Source: Chitinophaga dinghuensis
GTDB taxonomy: Bacteria; Bacteroidota; Bacteroidia; Chitinophagales; Chitinophagaceae
Assembly (NCBI RefSeq): GCF_003259435.1
Contig: NZ_QLMA01000003.1
Coordinates: 620,001 to 684,000 of the forward strand
DNA length: 64,000 bases
Direction: 5' to 3'
The translations under genes were made by a program, and so were the position numbers. Position 1 is the first letter of the stretch, and each line of letters starts with the position of its first letter. This document shows positions 17,569 through 25,269 of the stretch, one piece after another. The notes beneath the pieces were generated by a model, which saw only the letters and a list, made by a program, of their open reading frames with translations, did not search any database and was not told the DNA's origin.

Positions 17569-18000
17569 ATGAAAGCATATCGCATTTGGGCGGAAAAGTT
17601 GTCTGCCCTGAAAGATTTACCATTGTTATTATTGCGGCTGGTACTCGCATATGGCTATCTGGGGCCTGCCACCATGAAATGGAAAGATATTCATGGTATC
17701 GGCGATTGGTTTGGGCAACTACATATTCCCGCGCCCTACGTCAGCGCTTACCTGGTAGCATGTACAGAAACCGTTGGGGTAGTATGGCTGTTCCTGGGAT
17801 TATATGTCCGGTATATCACTATACCACTGATGTTCAGTATGGTAGTAGCCATTATTACCGTCCATTGGGAGAATGGATTTGAGTCCGGCAATAATGGCTT
17901 TGAAATTCCTTTATATTATATACTGATGCTGTTTGTATTATTGGTGTATGGCGCTGGTAGAATCAGTATCGACTACTTCATTGAGCGCAAGCGACGCTGA
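17569..18000 (+). CDS. DoxX-like membrane protein of the copper-RiPP operon (HvfX-like)
   Basis: A 143-residue integral membrane protein with four predicted helices: LPLLLLRLVLAYGYLGPATM, VSAYLVACTETVGVVWLFLG, ITIPLMFSMVVAIITVHW and PLYYILMLFVLLVYG. GPATMKW and CTETVG fit the DoxX group, members of which accompany DUF692/DUF2063 genes in bufferin operons. Its job is unknown; a role in redox or copper transfer at the membrane has been suggested for the family. Its 3' end overlaps the convergent quinone reductase gene by 63 bases. Confidence 0.88.
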   Translation: MKAYRIWAEKLSALKDLPLLLLRLVLAYGYLGPATMKWKDIHGIGDWFGQLHIPAPYVSAYLVACTETVGVVWLFLGLYVRYITIPLMFSMVVAIITVHWENGFESGNNGFEIPLYYILMLFVLLVYGAGRISIDYFIERKRR

Positions 18001-18747
18001 TGGTTTCCGGTGAACTGCAAATCCGGATTTATCTCCTCTGAGATGCGTTTTCAGTAACTCATTTTCATCGTAATCGCCAGCTACAGAAGAGTAGTATTGA
18101 ATAGGAGGAAGCGTTTCCAGGGAGTCGAGCCGCGCTTTCAGCGCTTGTAAAGCTGCCGCTACTCGTTCCTCTGGTATATGATTGGCTTCATGCACAATAA
18201 AAGGCGCCAGTGGCGTAATGCCGCTATACCACATAATACCATGATGAATAGGAAACAGTAGATCATCCATATGGCCGTTGATGCCATTCAGACTAAAACT
18301 GTGGGTATCGCTTCCCGCCGTAACGATCAGCATCCCTTTCTTGCCCAGGAGTTTGCCACCGCCATAGCGTTTGCCTGTACCATAGCCAAATCCTTTGGTA
18401 AATACCCTGTCTACCCAACCTTTCAATATTGCCGGCATAGAAAACCACCATAGCGGAAACTGAAATATAATGAGGTCGGCACGTAATACTTTTGCTTGTT
18501 CTGCAACGATATCCGGAGATAAGGTTTGATTTTCGAGCGCTGATTTAGAGGCGTTGCCTACGAATAGGCGTTCTTCCTGGTTGTGTTGGTAATCCGCTCC
18601 ATCTACAGCAGATTTCCAGTTCATTTGATATAAGTCGGAAACTTCCACCTGATGGCCGGCCGCTTCCAGATGAGCTACCGCAGTATTTTTAATGGTACCG
18701 TTGAGAGAACGCTGTTCGGGATGTGCAAATATGATTAGTACATTCAT
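17938..18747 (-). CDS. NAD(P)H-quinone dehydrogenase/flavodoxin-like (NQO1-type)
   Basis: A 269-residue FMN/FAD flavodoxin-fold oxidoreductase (Flavodoxin_2). It begins MNVLIIFAHPEQRSLNGTIKN, with the HPE-RS-N motif for the cofactor phosphate, and has the FQFPLWWFSMPAILKGWVDRVF block and the GKKGMLIVTAGSD segment. A start 23 codons upstream is possible but those residues would run through the shared operator. The C-terminal ~70 residues are longer than usual and overlap the DoxX gene. It is divergent from an AraC-type regulator gene, a common pairing for stress-induced quinone reductases. Confidence 0.9.
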   Translation of the reverse strand: MNVLIIFAHPEQRSLNGTIKNTAVAHLEAAGHQVEVSDLYQMNWKSAVDGADYQHNQEERLFVGNASKSALENQTLSPDIVAEQAKVLRADLIIFQFPLWWFSMPAILKGWVDRVFTKGFGYGTGKRYGGGKLLGKKGMLIVTAGSDTHSFSLNGINGHMDDLLFPIHHGIMWYSGITPLAPFIVHEANHIPEERVAAALQALKARLDSLETLPPIQYYSSVAGDYDENELLKTHLRGDKSGFAVHRKPSASLALNEVVDTDSTSAIHQ

Positions 18748-18773
18748 AAAATTTGTTACTTTTGATAATGTAA

Positions 18774-18809
18774 AATTGTACAATTCGATAGTGAAATAAT
18801 TGTACAATT
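18774..18809. promoter_or_regulatory. Twin palindrome operator, AATTGTACAATT x2
   Basis: The perfect 12-bp palindrome AATTGTACAATT occurs at 18774-18785 and again at 18798-18809, centres 24 bases apart, in the 80-base intergenic space between the divergent quinone reductase and AraC genes. Spacing of about two helical turns suits co-operative binding of two dimers. The AraC regulator is the obvious ligand, but the symmetry is also like that of other families, so this is inferred. Confidence 0.7.
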
Positions 18810-18827
18810 TTTCCAAATTTTTGAATT

Positions 18828-19676
18828 ATGATGAGAGAAAACATATTTCAGCCATTTGAGATCCGGGAAATCAATACGGATCATTGTCCGGTAGTACCGC
18901 ATTATCATAACTTCTTTGAGTTGGTATACATCCTGGAAGGGACTGGCACGCAGGTGGCGAACGACAACCGGTTTGAGTACGGCCCCGGCCATTTGTTTTT
19001 GTTAACGCCTGAAGATAAGCACCACTTTGAAGTACATGCAACCACGCAGTTTTTTTTCCTGCGGTTCAACGCTGTTTTTATACGGCAGGTGATGAATGAA
19101 AGAAAGGAATGGGTAAAGCGAATGGAGTTTATCCTGGACCATGCGGGGCATGCGCCTGGATGTATTTTGCATGAGGAAACCGATGGCGCTATTGCGCATC
19201 ATCTGATACAGGCATTGCGACAGGAAAATCAGCGGGATAGTCTTTATAAACAGGAAGTTATGGAGCAACTGGTGAATACATTGATTACTTTGGTAGCCCG
19301 AAATGTAGCCACCAGACTGCCAGCGGAAATGCCTAATAACAATGACCGGACCCTGCAGGAAATTATTCGTCATATTCAGACGCACATATATGAGCCCGAA
19401 ATGCTGAAAGCAGAGAAGATAGCGGTTGCAGTAGGTGTTTCTGTTAATTATCTGGGAAGGTATTTTAAGAAGCAAGCCGGTGAAAATATGCAGGATTATA
19501 TTTTGCGTTATAAACTGAAGCTGGTAGAAACCCGCTTGTTACATAGTAATATGAGGATCAATGAAATTGCGTGGGAGTTGAATTTTGCAGACGAGAGTCA
19601 TCTGACCAGATTGTTCAAAAAACATAATGGTATGAATCCAAGCGCATTCAGAAAGAAAGCGCTCCTGACGGCCTGA
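18828..19676 (+). CDS. AraC-family transcriptional regulator
   Basis: A 282-residue regulator. The N-terminal cupin domain (about 10-115) has HYHNFFELVYILEGTG and GPGHLFLLTPEDKHHFE; the C-terminal double HTH (about 180-282) has AVGVSVNYLGRYFKKQAGEN and INEIAWELNFADESHLTRLFKKHNGMNPSAFRK. Divergent from an NQO-type reductase across a shared twin palindrome, it probably controls that gene and itself. A second ATG lies one codon downstream. Confidence 0.93.
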   Translation: MMRENIFQPFEIREINTDHCPVVPHYHNFFELVYILEGTGTQVANDNRFEYGPGHLFLLTPEDKHHFEVHATTQFFFLRFNAVFIRQVMNERKEWVKRMEFILDHAGHAPGCILHEETDGAIAHHLIQALRQENQRDSLYKQEVMEQLVNTLITLVARNVATRLPAEMPNNNDRTLQEIIRHIQTHIYEPEMLKAEKIAVAVGVSVNYLGRYFKKQAGENMQDYILRYKLKLVETRLLHSNMRINEIAWELNFADESHLTRLFKKHNGMNPSAFRKKALLTA

Positions 19677-19757
19677 TATTAAGGCTGCTAAAGGTTTGAA
19701 CAAATGCTTTGTGTTAGCAGTTATCTACTTAAAATAATTTGTAAAAACTTCCGGATT

Positions 19758-20117
19758 ATGAAAATAACTGAAATCGCAAGTCGCCTGATAGAACTTTGCC
19801 TCAAAGGTGAATTTGAAGCTGCACAAACTGAACTTTATGCAGATGATGCTATTAGTGTGGAACCCTATGCTACTCCTGCCTTTGAGAAAGAAACGCACGG
19901 ATTGCAGGGCATTTATGAGAAAGGTAGAAAATTCGATGGAATGGTGGAGAAATATCATTCGTTGGAATGTTCTGCACCTTTATTTGCAGAAAGTTCATTC
20001 GCTATAACTATGTCGATGGATGTCACGATGAAAGGTATGGACCGGATGAAGTATACAGAAATTTGCGTGTATGAGGTAAAGAATGGCAAGATTGTAGCGG
20101 AACGTTTCTTTATGTAA
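19758..20117 (+). CDS. SnoaL/NTF2-like domain protein
   Basis: About 119 residues. The NTF2-like fold pattern is visible: an opening helix (ITEIASRLIELCLKGEFEAAQTEL), YADDAISVEP, the GLQGIYEKGRKF helix, and YTEICVYEVKNGKIVAERFFM. Such domains are small binding or catalytic modules; no role can be given here. The start at 19758 is preferred because the 18 residues upstream lack family resemblance. It follows the AraC gene on the same strand. Confidence 0.75.
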   Translation: MKITEIASRLIELCLKGEFEAAQTELYADDAISVEPYATPAFEKETHGLQGIYEKGRKFDGMVEKYHSLECSAPLFAESSFAITMSMDVTMKGMDRMKYTEICVYEVKNGKIVAERFFM

Positions 20118-20144
20118 CTATCGGTAACGGGTAAACGTATTGTG

Positions 20145-20180
20145 CAGGGAATGGGGGGATGCCTTCATTCCCTGTTGTTT
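20145..20180. terminator. Bidirectional terminator
   Basis: CAGGGAATG (20145-20153) pairs with CATTCCCTG (20166-20174), followed by TTGTTTTATT. It lies between converging genes. Confidence 0.6.
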
Positions 20181-20575
20181 TATTGCAGTCCTTTCTCGCC
20201 GAGGGCACTTATGCTGTGCCCAATGAGCACTCCCAGTGCGTAGCAGCAGATGTCTGTCCAGCTAAAATCAAAACCGAGTATTAACCCAAACGGAGGGGTA
20301 TGTCGCAGGCGGATGATCCAATCTGCCCGATAGAGCTGTTGCAATTCGATCAATACGCAGAATACAAAGCTCGCAGTGCTGATTTTCCAGCGTGCGGGGC
20401 GTAATGCCAGTAATCGCAGCCCGAATACAATCAGGGTAGCGTAGAGGACATCGCCGGCATAAGGATTCATCAGCGGGATATTTTTCCAGCTGGGTAGGCG
20501 GGTGGAAAGTCCCAGCCATATGGTGAATGGAATCAATAACAGGTAGAATAGGCGCAGTTTGATTTTCAGACTCAT
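20180..20575 (-). CDS. DUF2809-like membrane protein
   Basis: About 131 residues with four hydrophobic helices (KIKLRLFYLLLIPFTIWLGL; GDVLYATLIVFGLRLLAL; ISTASFVFCVLIELQQLY; DICCYALGVLIGHSIS). The motif LIELQQLYR, the GFDFSWTDICCY segment and the overall layout match the DUF2809 group of small bacterial membrane proteins of unknown function (VanZ-like in topology). The start at 20575 places the first helix directly after the N terminus. Confidence 0.75.
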   Translation of the reverse strand: MSLKIKLRLFYLLLIPFTIWLGLSTRLPSWKNIPLMNPYAGDVLYATLIVFGLRLLALRPARWKISTASFVFCVLIELQQLYRADWIIRLRHTPPFGLILGFDFSWTDICCYALGVLIGHSISALGEKGLQ

Positions 20576-20713
20576 AAATGTAAAGGATATACGAAAGGAA
20601 GCAAATTTAAGGGATGACGTAGAATTGAAGTACATGATAAATTCGCGATCCAGCCTCCTTCTGATACATTTGTCGGGTTCCGGAACCTATTATTCACTGT
20701 TAAAAATTCCATT

Positions 20714-22360
20714 ATGAAAGGACGTTTATTTACCCTGTTTTTACTGTTTGTTTGTTTCCTGTCAGCCACTGCACAGTCGCCGTTTCGGGTGGTTGGCTAT
20801 ATGCCTTCCTGGGCGGGAAGTGTAAGTGCGGTGCAATATAGTAAGTTGACCCACATCAATTATGCCTTTTTGTTGCCTACTACAACAGGTGGATTGCAAG
20901 CGATTGACAATCCTTCCAAGTTGCAAAGTCTTGTTTCCACAGCGCATGCTAATAATGTAAAAGTGCTGATATCTGTAGGAGGATGGAATAATGGAGATGA
21001 CAGCGGATTTGAGAGTCTTGCTGCGAACAGTGGTTATCGCAATACTTTTGTGAATAACATGATCAACTTTGTGAACCAGTATAATCTGGATGGTGTGGAT
21101 ATCGACTGGGAGTATCCGGATGCGGGCGCATCTGCGAATAATTATATTTCACTGATGACACAGCTCAGTACGGAGATGCATAATCGCGGTAAGTTGCTGA
21201 CAGGGGCCGTAGTGGGCACTGGTGGCGCCAGTATACTCAGCAGCGCTTTTGCATTGGTGGATTTTTATAACCTCATGGCTTACGATTACAATAACTTCGA
21301 TCATTCTACTTATACATATGCTTCCCAGTCTGTTAGTTATTGGTTGGGTCGCGGATTACCGGCATCCAAGTTAGTACTGGGCGTACCTTTTTATGGCCGT
21401 CCTACCTGGGAATCTTTTGCCCAGTTGGTGGCAAGAGGGGCTAATCCATATTCAGATGTATTTGATAATGTGGGCTATAACGGTATTACTACCATTAAGC
21501 AGAAAACGAATCTGGCCTTCGATCAGGGTAGTGGCATCATGATCTGGGAATTATCTCAGGATGCTACGGGCGCTAATTCACTGTTATCTGCCATCAATGA
21601 AGTGGTGGTGAGCAGATCTACTTCCACGGCGCCTATCGGAAAGGTGATTACGTTGAGAGGGAATAACAATATGTATGTGAGTGGTGAGAATGGTACTACC
21701 GCTATGAACTGCAACCGGGCTACGCCAGGCACCTGGGAACAGTTTTCTGTATTGGATGCAGGTGGCGGAAAAATAGCTTTACGTTCTATGGCAAAATATG
21801 TTTCTTCTGAGAACGGGCAGCAGTCGATTACCTGTAATCGGGCTACGGCACAGGATTGGGAGAAATTTACCTGGATTACAAACAGTAATGGTACGATCTC
21901 TTTGCGCTGCAATAACAATGCATACATCAGCTCCGAGAATGGAGTGGCAGCGATGAGTTCTTTCAGAACGGCGGTAGGTACCTGGGAATCATTTAATTAT
22001 TCTGTTGTAGGCAATGTGGTTGGTTCTATCTATGCGCAGGCGGCGCCGGTGAACAACGCCGCTTTATCGATGGCTACCATGGCTACTATGGATGATGCTG
22101 GCAAGAGCAGCACCCCGGTTTTCAACGTGTATCCGAACCCGGTAGTATCTGGTGGAAATTTACAGGTTAAGATTCCGGGGTATAGCGGTAAGTCGGTAAT
22201 AAAAGCGGTGTTACTCAGTGCGGGCCGTCAGGTGGTGCAACAGCAGCAAGAGCATGCGGCATCATTTGTTATGAAGATGGCTAATTTGCCAGCTGGCAGC
22301 TATTTCCTGGAGGTAACATATGACGGTAAGGCGTATACGCAGCAGGTGATTATACAATAG
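20714..22360 (+). CDS. Secreted GH18 chitinase with fascin-like trefoil and T9SS sorting domain
   Basis: A 548-residue secreted enzyme. Signal peptide 1-21 (cut after ATAQ). The GH18 domain (about 24-300) has SVGGW and the catalytic DGVDIDWEY, with E133 as the proton donor; chitin or related GlcNAc polymers are the expected substrates. Residues ~308-430 form three related repeats (RGNNNMYVSGENG and two others), a fascin/ricin-like beta-trefoil that may bind carbohydrate. The C-terminal ~75 residues are a T9SS type A sorting domain (FNVYPNPVVSGG). Exported to the surface or outside. Some GH18 proteins with this short domain are endo-beta-N-acetylglucosaminidases. Confidence 0.93.
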   Translation: MKGRLFTLFLLFVCFLSATAQSPFRVVGYMPSWAGSVSAVQYSKLTHINYAFLLPTTTGGLQAIDNPSKLQSLVSTAHANNVKVLISVGGWNNGDDSGFESLAANSGYRNTFVNNMINFVNQYNLDGVDIDWEYPDAGASANNYISLMTQLSTEMHNRGKLLTGAVVGTGGASILSSAFALVDFYNLMAYDYNNFDHSTYTYASQSVSYWLGRGLPASKLVLGVPFYGRPTWESFAQLVARGANPYSDVFDNVGYNGITTIKQKTNLAFDQGSGIMIWELSQDATGANSLLSAINEVVVSRSTSTAPIGKVITLRGNNNMYVSGENGTTAMNCNRATPGTWEQFSVLDAGGGKIALRSMAKYVSSENGQQSITCNRATAQDWEKFTWITNSNGTISLRCNNNAYISSENGVAAMSSFRTAVGTWESFNYSVVGNVVGSIYAQAAPVNNAALSMATMATMDDAGKSSTPVFNVYPNPVVSGGNLQVKIPGYSGKSVIKAVLLSAGRQVVQQQQEHAASFVMKMANLPAGSYFLEVTYDGKAYTQQVIIQ

Positions 22361-22382
22361 TTTATAGTTTCTTTTCTTCATG

Positions 22383-22414
22383 AGCCGTTGCAGGAAAACT
22401 GCAACGGCTTTTCT
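22383..22414 (+). terminator. Rho-independent terminator after the chitinase
   Basis: Perfect 11-bp stem AGCCGTTGCAG (22383-22393) with CTGCAACGGCT (22399-22409), then TTTC. Confidence 0.85.
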
Positions 22415-22416
22415 AT

Positions 22417-22447
22417 TTGGTAGATATTATCACAAGTGCTAAGTTTG
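22417..22447 (+). promoter_or_regulatory. Promoter upstream of the cobalamin riboswitch
   Basis: TTG (22417-22419) and TAAGTTTG (22440-22447) with a 20-base spacer match the Bacteroidota consensus. Transcription would begin near 22454, just before the riboswitch. Confidence 0.6.
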
Positions 22448-22464
22448 TATTGCATTTGGTTACA

Positions 22465-22652
22465 AGGGCACTATTTGCTCGTGTATTAAAAGGGAATCCG
22501 GTGTGAAACCGGAACTATCCCCGTAGCTGTGATCCTGCATACTTTAATCAGTAATGATTTTTCGGTATCATCTCCTTTGCCACTGTTTCTACCAGTTAGA
22601 GATGGGAAGGCCACCGGAAAAGCAGGAAAGTCAGAAGACCTGCCAGATTGCA
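22465..22652 (+). ncRNA. Cobalamin (B12) riboswitch
   Basis: Conserved elements are in the right order: AAAAGGGAATCCGGTG near 22488, GAAACCGGAACTATCCCCGTAGCTGTGATCC-type core to about 22536, GCCACTG near 22578, GGGAAGGCC near 22606, and the closing AGTCAGAAGACCTGCC at 22629-22644. The TCAGAAGACCTGCC and CCCCGTAGCTGTGA boxes are specific to the class. In Bacteroidota these switches shut down B12 uptake genes when cobalamin is high. Exact ends are approximate. Confidence 0.93.
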
Positions 22653-22967
22653 TTTTCATTCAACACTTTCGGGTGAAAGGTTAAGAATACTGGCTGTTTT
22701 TAAGCGGATAAATTATTAGTGCGTCCTTCTTTTAGGTACTGTGGAGCAGAGATGCTTGTAGTGTTTTATTAGTTAGGATAACATTCTAATTTGCTGTTGC
22801 CGTATGCCATCTTTTGAAAGTGTTGTTATTTTCTTTTTGAAAACATAAACAACCAAAAATGCAAATCATCGATTGACATTCCAATAGTAACCCATCGTAG
22901 CAGGCATAATGCCTTTTGGTTATACCCGTCATACTATCCGTAGCAGCATCCTAAAAAAACACATAAA
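22653..22967. other. Long leader between riboswitch and lipoprotein gene
   Basis: About 315 bases with no convincing coding sequence. It includes a short hairpin near the beginning (CACTTTCGGGTGAAAGG) that may be the expression platform; the rest shows nothing I can name. Confidence 0.45.
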
Positions 22968-23885
22968 ATGAAAAAATCCCTTTTCCCTGTAGTGGCCCTG
23001 TTGGGCGCTGTAGTCTGGAGCTCTTGTCAAAAGGCTAACCAGGCTGAAGAACTGCGTATGCAGCCGTTAAATGGCTCAAAGTCTGCCCTGTACCGGCCCG
23101 CCACCGCCAGTAGTAGTCCGCTGATCAGTAATGTCTATGAGTACCTGCCGGCAGGAGGACAGTTTGTAAACAGTAGCGGTATCGGAACATTGGCTGCTGC
23201 TCAGGCTTTGGTGGGCAGTACTTCCAACATGGTATCGTTGGGTGCTTTTGGCGGCTATATTATTTTTGGATTTGACCACTCTGTTAGTAATGGTACCGGG
23301 GCCGACCTGGGTGTGTATGGCAACCCTATAGGCGGTTCGTATCAATGGTCGGAGCCAGGAGTGGTAATGGTTAGCCAGGATGTTAATAACAACGGCATCC
23401 CTGATGATCCCTGGTATGAGCTGGCCGGCAGTGAATACAACAGTAGCGCTACTGTCAAGAACTACCGGATTACCTACTATAATCCACATGCAGTAGGAAC
23501 GAGTGTTGCCTGGAAAGATAACCAGGGTAACAGTGGAGTGGTGCAGGCCAATGCGTACCACACTACGAATAATTACTATCCTACTTTCGCCGCCAACCAG
23601 GATTCTATTTCATTTACCGGAACGAAGCTGGCAAACACACTGGCAGCGGGTTCCATTGTTTCCAACCTAGCCTTTGCCTGGGGATACAGCGATAGCTATT
23701 CCAGTGATTATAGTACTTATGGCTATAATACTTTCGATATTTCCTGGGCGGTGGATAGCAGTGGTAATCCGGTTACATTGGGTTATATCGATTTTGTAAA
23801 AGTTTACACAGGTCAAAATTGCAATGGCGGCGCTATGGGTGAGATATCGACAGAGGTGAAGGGAGCAAGAGACTTGCATATTTAA
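22968..23885 (+). CDS. Surface lipoprotein under B12 riboswitch control
   Basis: A 305-residue lipoprotein: signal peptide with lipobox WSSC, then a short linker and one beta-rich domain. The stretch GAFGGYIIFGFDHSVSNGTGADLGVYGN and the WSEPGVVMVSQDVNNNGIPDDPWYELAGSEY block belong to a family of surface proteins seen beside B12-uptake genes in Bacteroidota. A role in catching cobalamin at the cell surface for a TonB-type transporter is plausible but inferred from the riboswitch. No TonB receptor, BtuG or ABC genes lie nearby. A strong terminator follows. Confidence 0.8.
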   Translation: MKKSLFPVVALLGAVVWSSCQKANQAEELRMQPLNGSKSALYRPATASSSPLISNVYEYLPAGGQFVNSSGIGTLAAAQALVGSTSNMVSLGAFGGYIIFGFDHSVSNGTGADLGVYGNPIGGSYQWSEPGVVMVSQDVNNNGIPDDPWYELAGSEYNSSATVKNYRITYYNPHAVGTSVAWKDNQGNSGVVQANAYHTTNNYYPTFAANQDSISFTGTKLANTLAAGSIVSNLAFAWGYSDSYSSDYSTYGYNTFDISWAVDSSGNPVTLGYIDFVKVYTGQNCNGGAMGEISTEVKGARDLHI

Positions 23886-23905
23886 GAGGGCATTGCCTTC
23901 ATGGG

Positions 23906-23947
23906 AAAGCATCGCGGCGTCCACACTGCCGCGATGCTTTTATTTTT
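23906..23947. terminator. Bidirectional terminator
   Basis: A perfect 13-bp stem, AAAGCATCGCGGC (23906-23918) with GCCGCGATGCTTT (23928-23940), followed by TATTTTTT on the plus strand. The Crp/Fnr gene ends inside it on the minus strand. Confidence 0.85.
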
Positions 23948-24527
23948 TACGTAGTACTTTCTTGCGGACCTTACTGAGGAATTCGTGGGAAACGCCCAGG
24001 TATGCTGCAATTTGATGTTGTGGAATGCGTTGTGACAGCGTGGGATATTTTTCCTGGAAGTCCAGGTAGCGTTGATCAGCATTTTTGGACAGCATACTGA
24101 TCATACGTTGGTGCATGGCTGCGAGGGAAGTCTGGTTCATGAGGCGGAAGAGGCGTTCTGCTTTAGGCATTTCCTGGTACAGTTGTTCTTTCCTGGATGC
24201 ATCAATTACCAGCATAGTGGAGTCTTCCAATGCGCGTATATTCATATTGGAAGGCGTACCTGCAACGAAGCTGCCGATGTCTAACACCCACCAGTCTTCT
24301 ATTGCGAAGTACAGGATATGTTCTTTCATGTTTTCGTCTTCACAAAAAATTTTAAAACATCCTTCCAATACGAAGCCTTCGAATTGACAGATTTGTCCTT
24401 CTGAAAGAATGTTCGTGTTTTTAGGGACCTGTTGCAGCGTATAGCAGGCGCTTAACTTCGTCAGTTCTTCGGCTGACAGGTCAATATACTTTCCGATATT
24501 CTTTTCAAAAGAAGGGTATCTGTTCAT
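23940..24527 (-). CDS. Crp/Fnr-family transcriptional regulator
   Basis: A 195-residue regulator with an N-terminal cyclic-nucleotide-binding-like beta-roll (about 20-120, ILSEGQICQFEGFVLEGCFKIFC) and a C-terminal winged HTH (IPQHQIAAYLGVSHEFLSKVRKK). No Fe-S Cys cluster of the Fnr type and no full cAMP pocket is evident, as is usual for the Bacteroidota paralogues. It is encoded 3 bases after an isochorismatase-like hydrolase gene on the same strand. Confidence 0.9.
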   Translation of the reverse strand: MNRYPSFEKNIGKYIDLSAEELTKLSACYTLQQVPKNTNILSEGQICQFEGFVLEGCFKIFCEDENMKEHILYFAIEDWWVLDIGSFVAGTPSNMNIRALEDSTMLVIDASRKEQLYQEMPKAERLFRLMNQTSLAAMHQRMISMLSKNADQRYLDFQEKYPTLSQRIPQHQIAAYLGVSHEFLSKVRKKVLRKK

Positions 24528-24530
24528 GGT

Positions 24531-25091
24531 TTATTTTGTTAAATACTGTTCGCCGGACTGGATTTGCGTATATAGTCCACCGAGTGCATTTAATCCTGCC
24601 AGGAAGGATTTGGTAATATTTCCTGCCGGGATGGTTTCTCCATGCAGTTCTCTGTTGCGGGTAGTGACTGCATCGCTGATAATGGTATTTTCGAAACCGA
24701 GGTCAAATGCTGCTCTGACGGTGGCGTCTATGCAAATATCCGTCATCATACCACAGAAAACCAAATGGGTGATGTGCTCCGCTTGCAGATATTCCAGCAG
24801 GGCGGTATCGCGGAAACTGTTAGGAAAATGTTTAGTGATGACTTTTTCTGATGGGAGAGGGTGTACGCTTTGATGAATAGCGGCGCCGGGCGTATTTGGT
24901 AAAAAGAAGGTAGCGCCTTCCTGCAGGGCGATGTGCTGGATATGGATAACAGGTTGCTGGCTGTTTCGGAAATGCGAGAGGAGGTGGCTGGCGGTAGCTG
25001 CAGCGATGTCGGGTGCTACCAGTTCCATGGCGCCGCCTGGGAAATAGTCATTTTGTAAATCTATGAGTACCAGTGCTGTTTTCTTTGCCAT
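24531..25091 (-). CDS. Isochorismatase-like cysteine hydrolase
   Basis: A 186-residue alpha/beta hydrolase of the isochorismatase superfamily. The catalytic triad is visible as D11 (LVLIDLQNDYF), K87 (ITKHFPNSF) and C120 (GMMTDICIDAT). Relatives act on nicotinamide, isochorismate, N-carbamoyl compounds and others; this one is a general cysteine hydrolase with unknown substrate. It lies 3 bases upstream of a Crp/Fnr regulator gene, so the two form an operon. Confidence 0.9.
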   Translation of the reverse strand: MAKKTALVLIDLQNDYFPGGAMELVAPDIAAATASHLLSHFRNSQQPVIHIQHIALQEGATFFLPNTPGAAIHQSVHPLPSEKVITKHFPNSFRDTALLEYLQAEHITHLVFCGMMTDICIDATVRAAFDLGFENTIISDAVTTRNRELHGETIPAGNITKSFLAGLNALGGLYTQIQSGEQYLTK

Positions 25092-25269
25092 TTTTCGGAA
25101 TGTTTTAGTGATTAGAAATGATGAAGCAAAGGTAGAATGGTAGGAGAGGAAAGTTGGTTGAACTAGTTCAAGGAATGGGAATGGTGGAAAAGTGCTTTCG
25201 TATTGTTATATTGTTGGGAGCTGCGTAGGATGAACAGCTATAACGCGATTATATAAACGAAGTACACGT

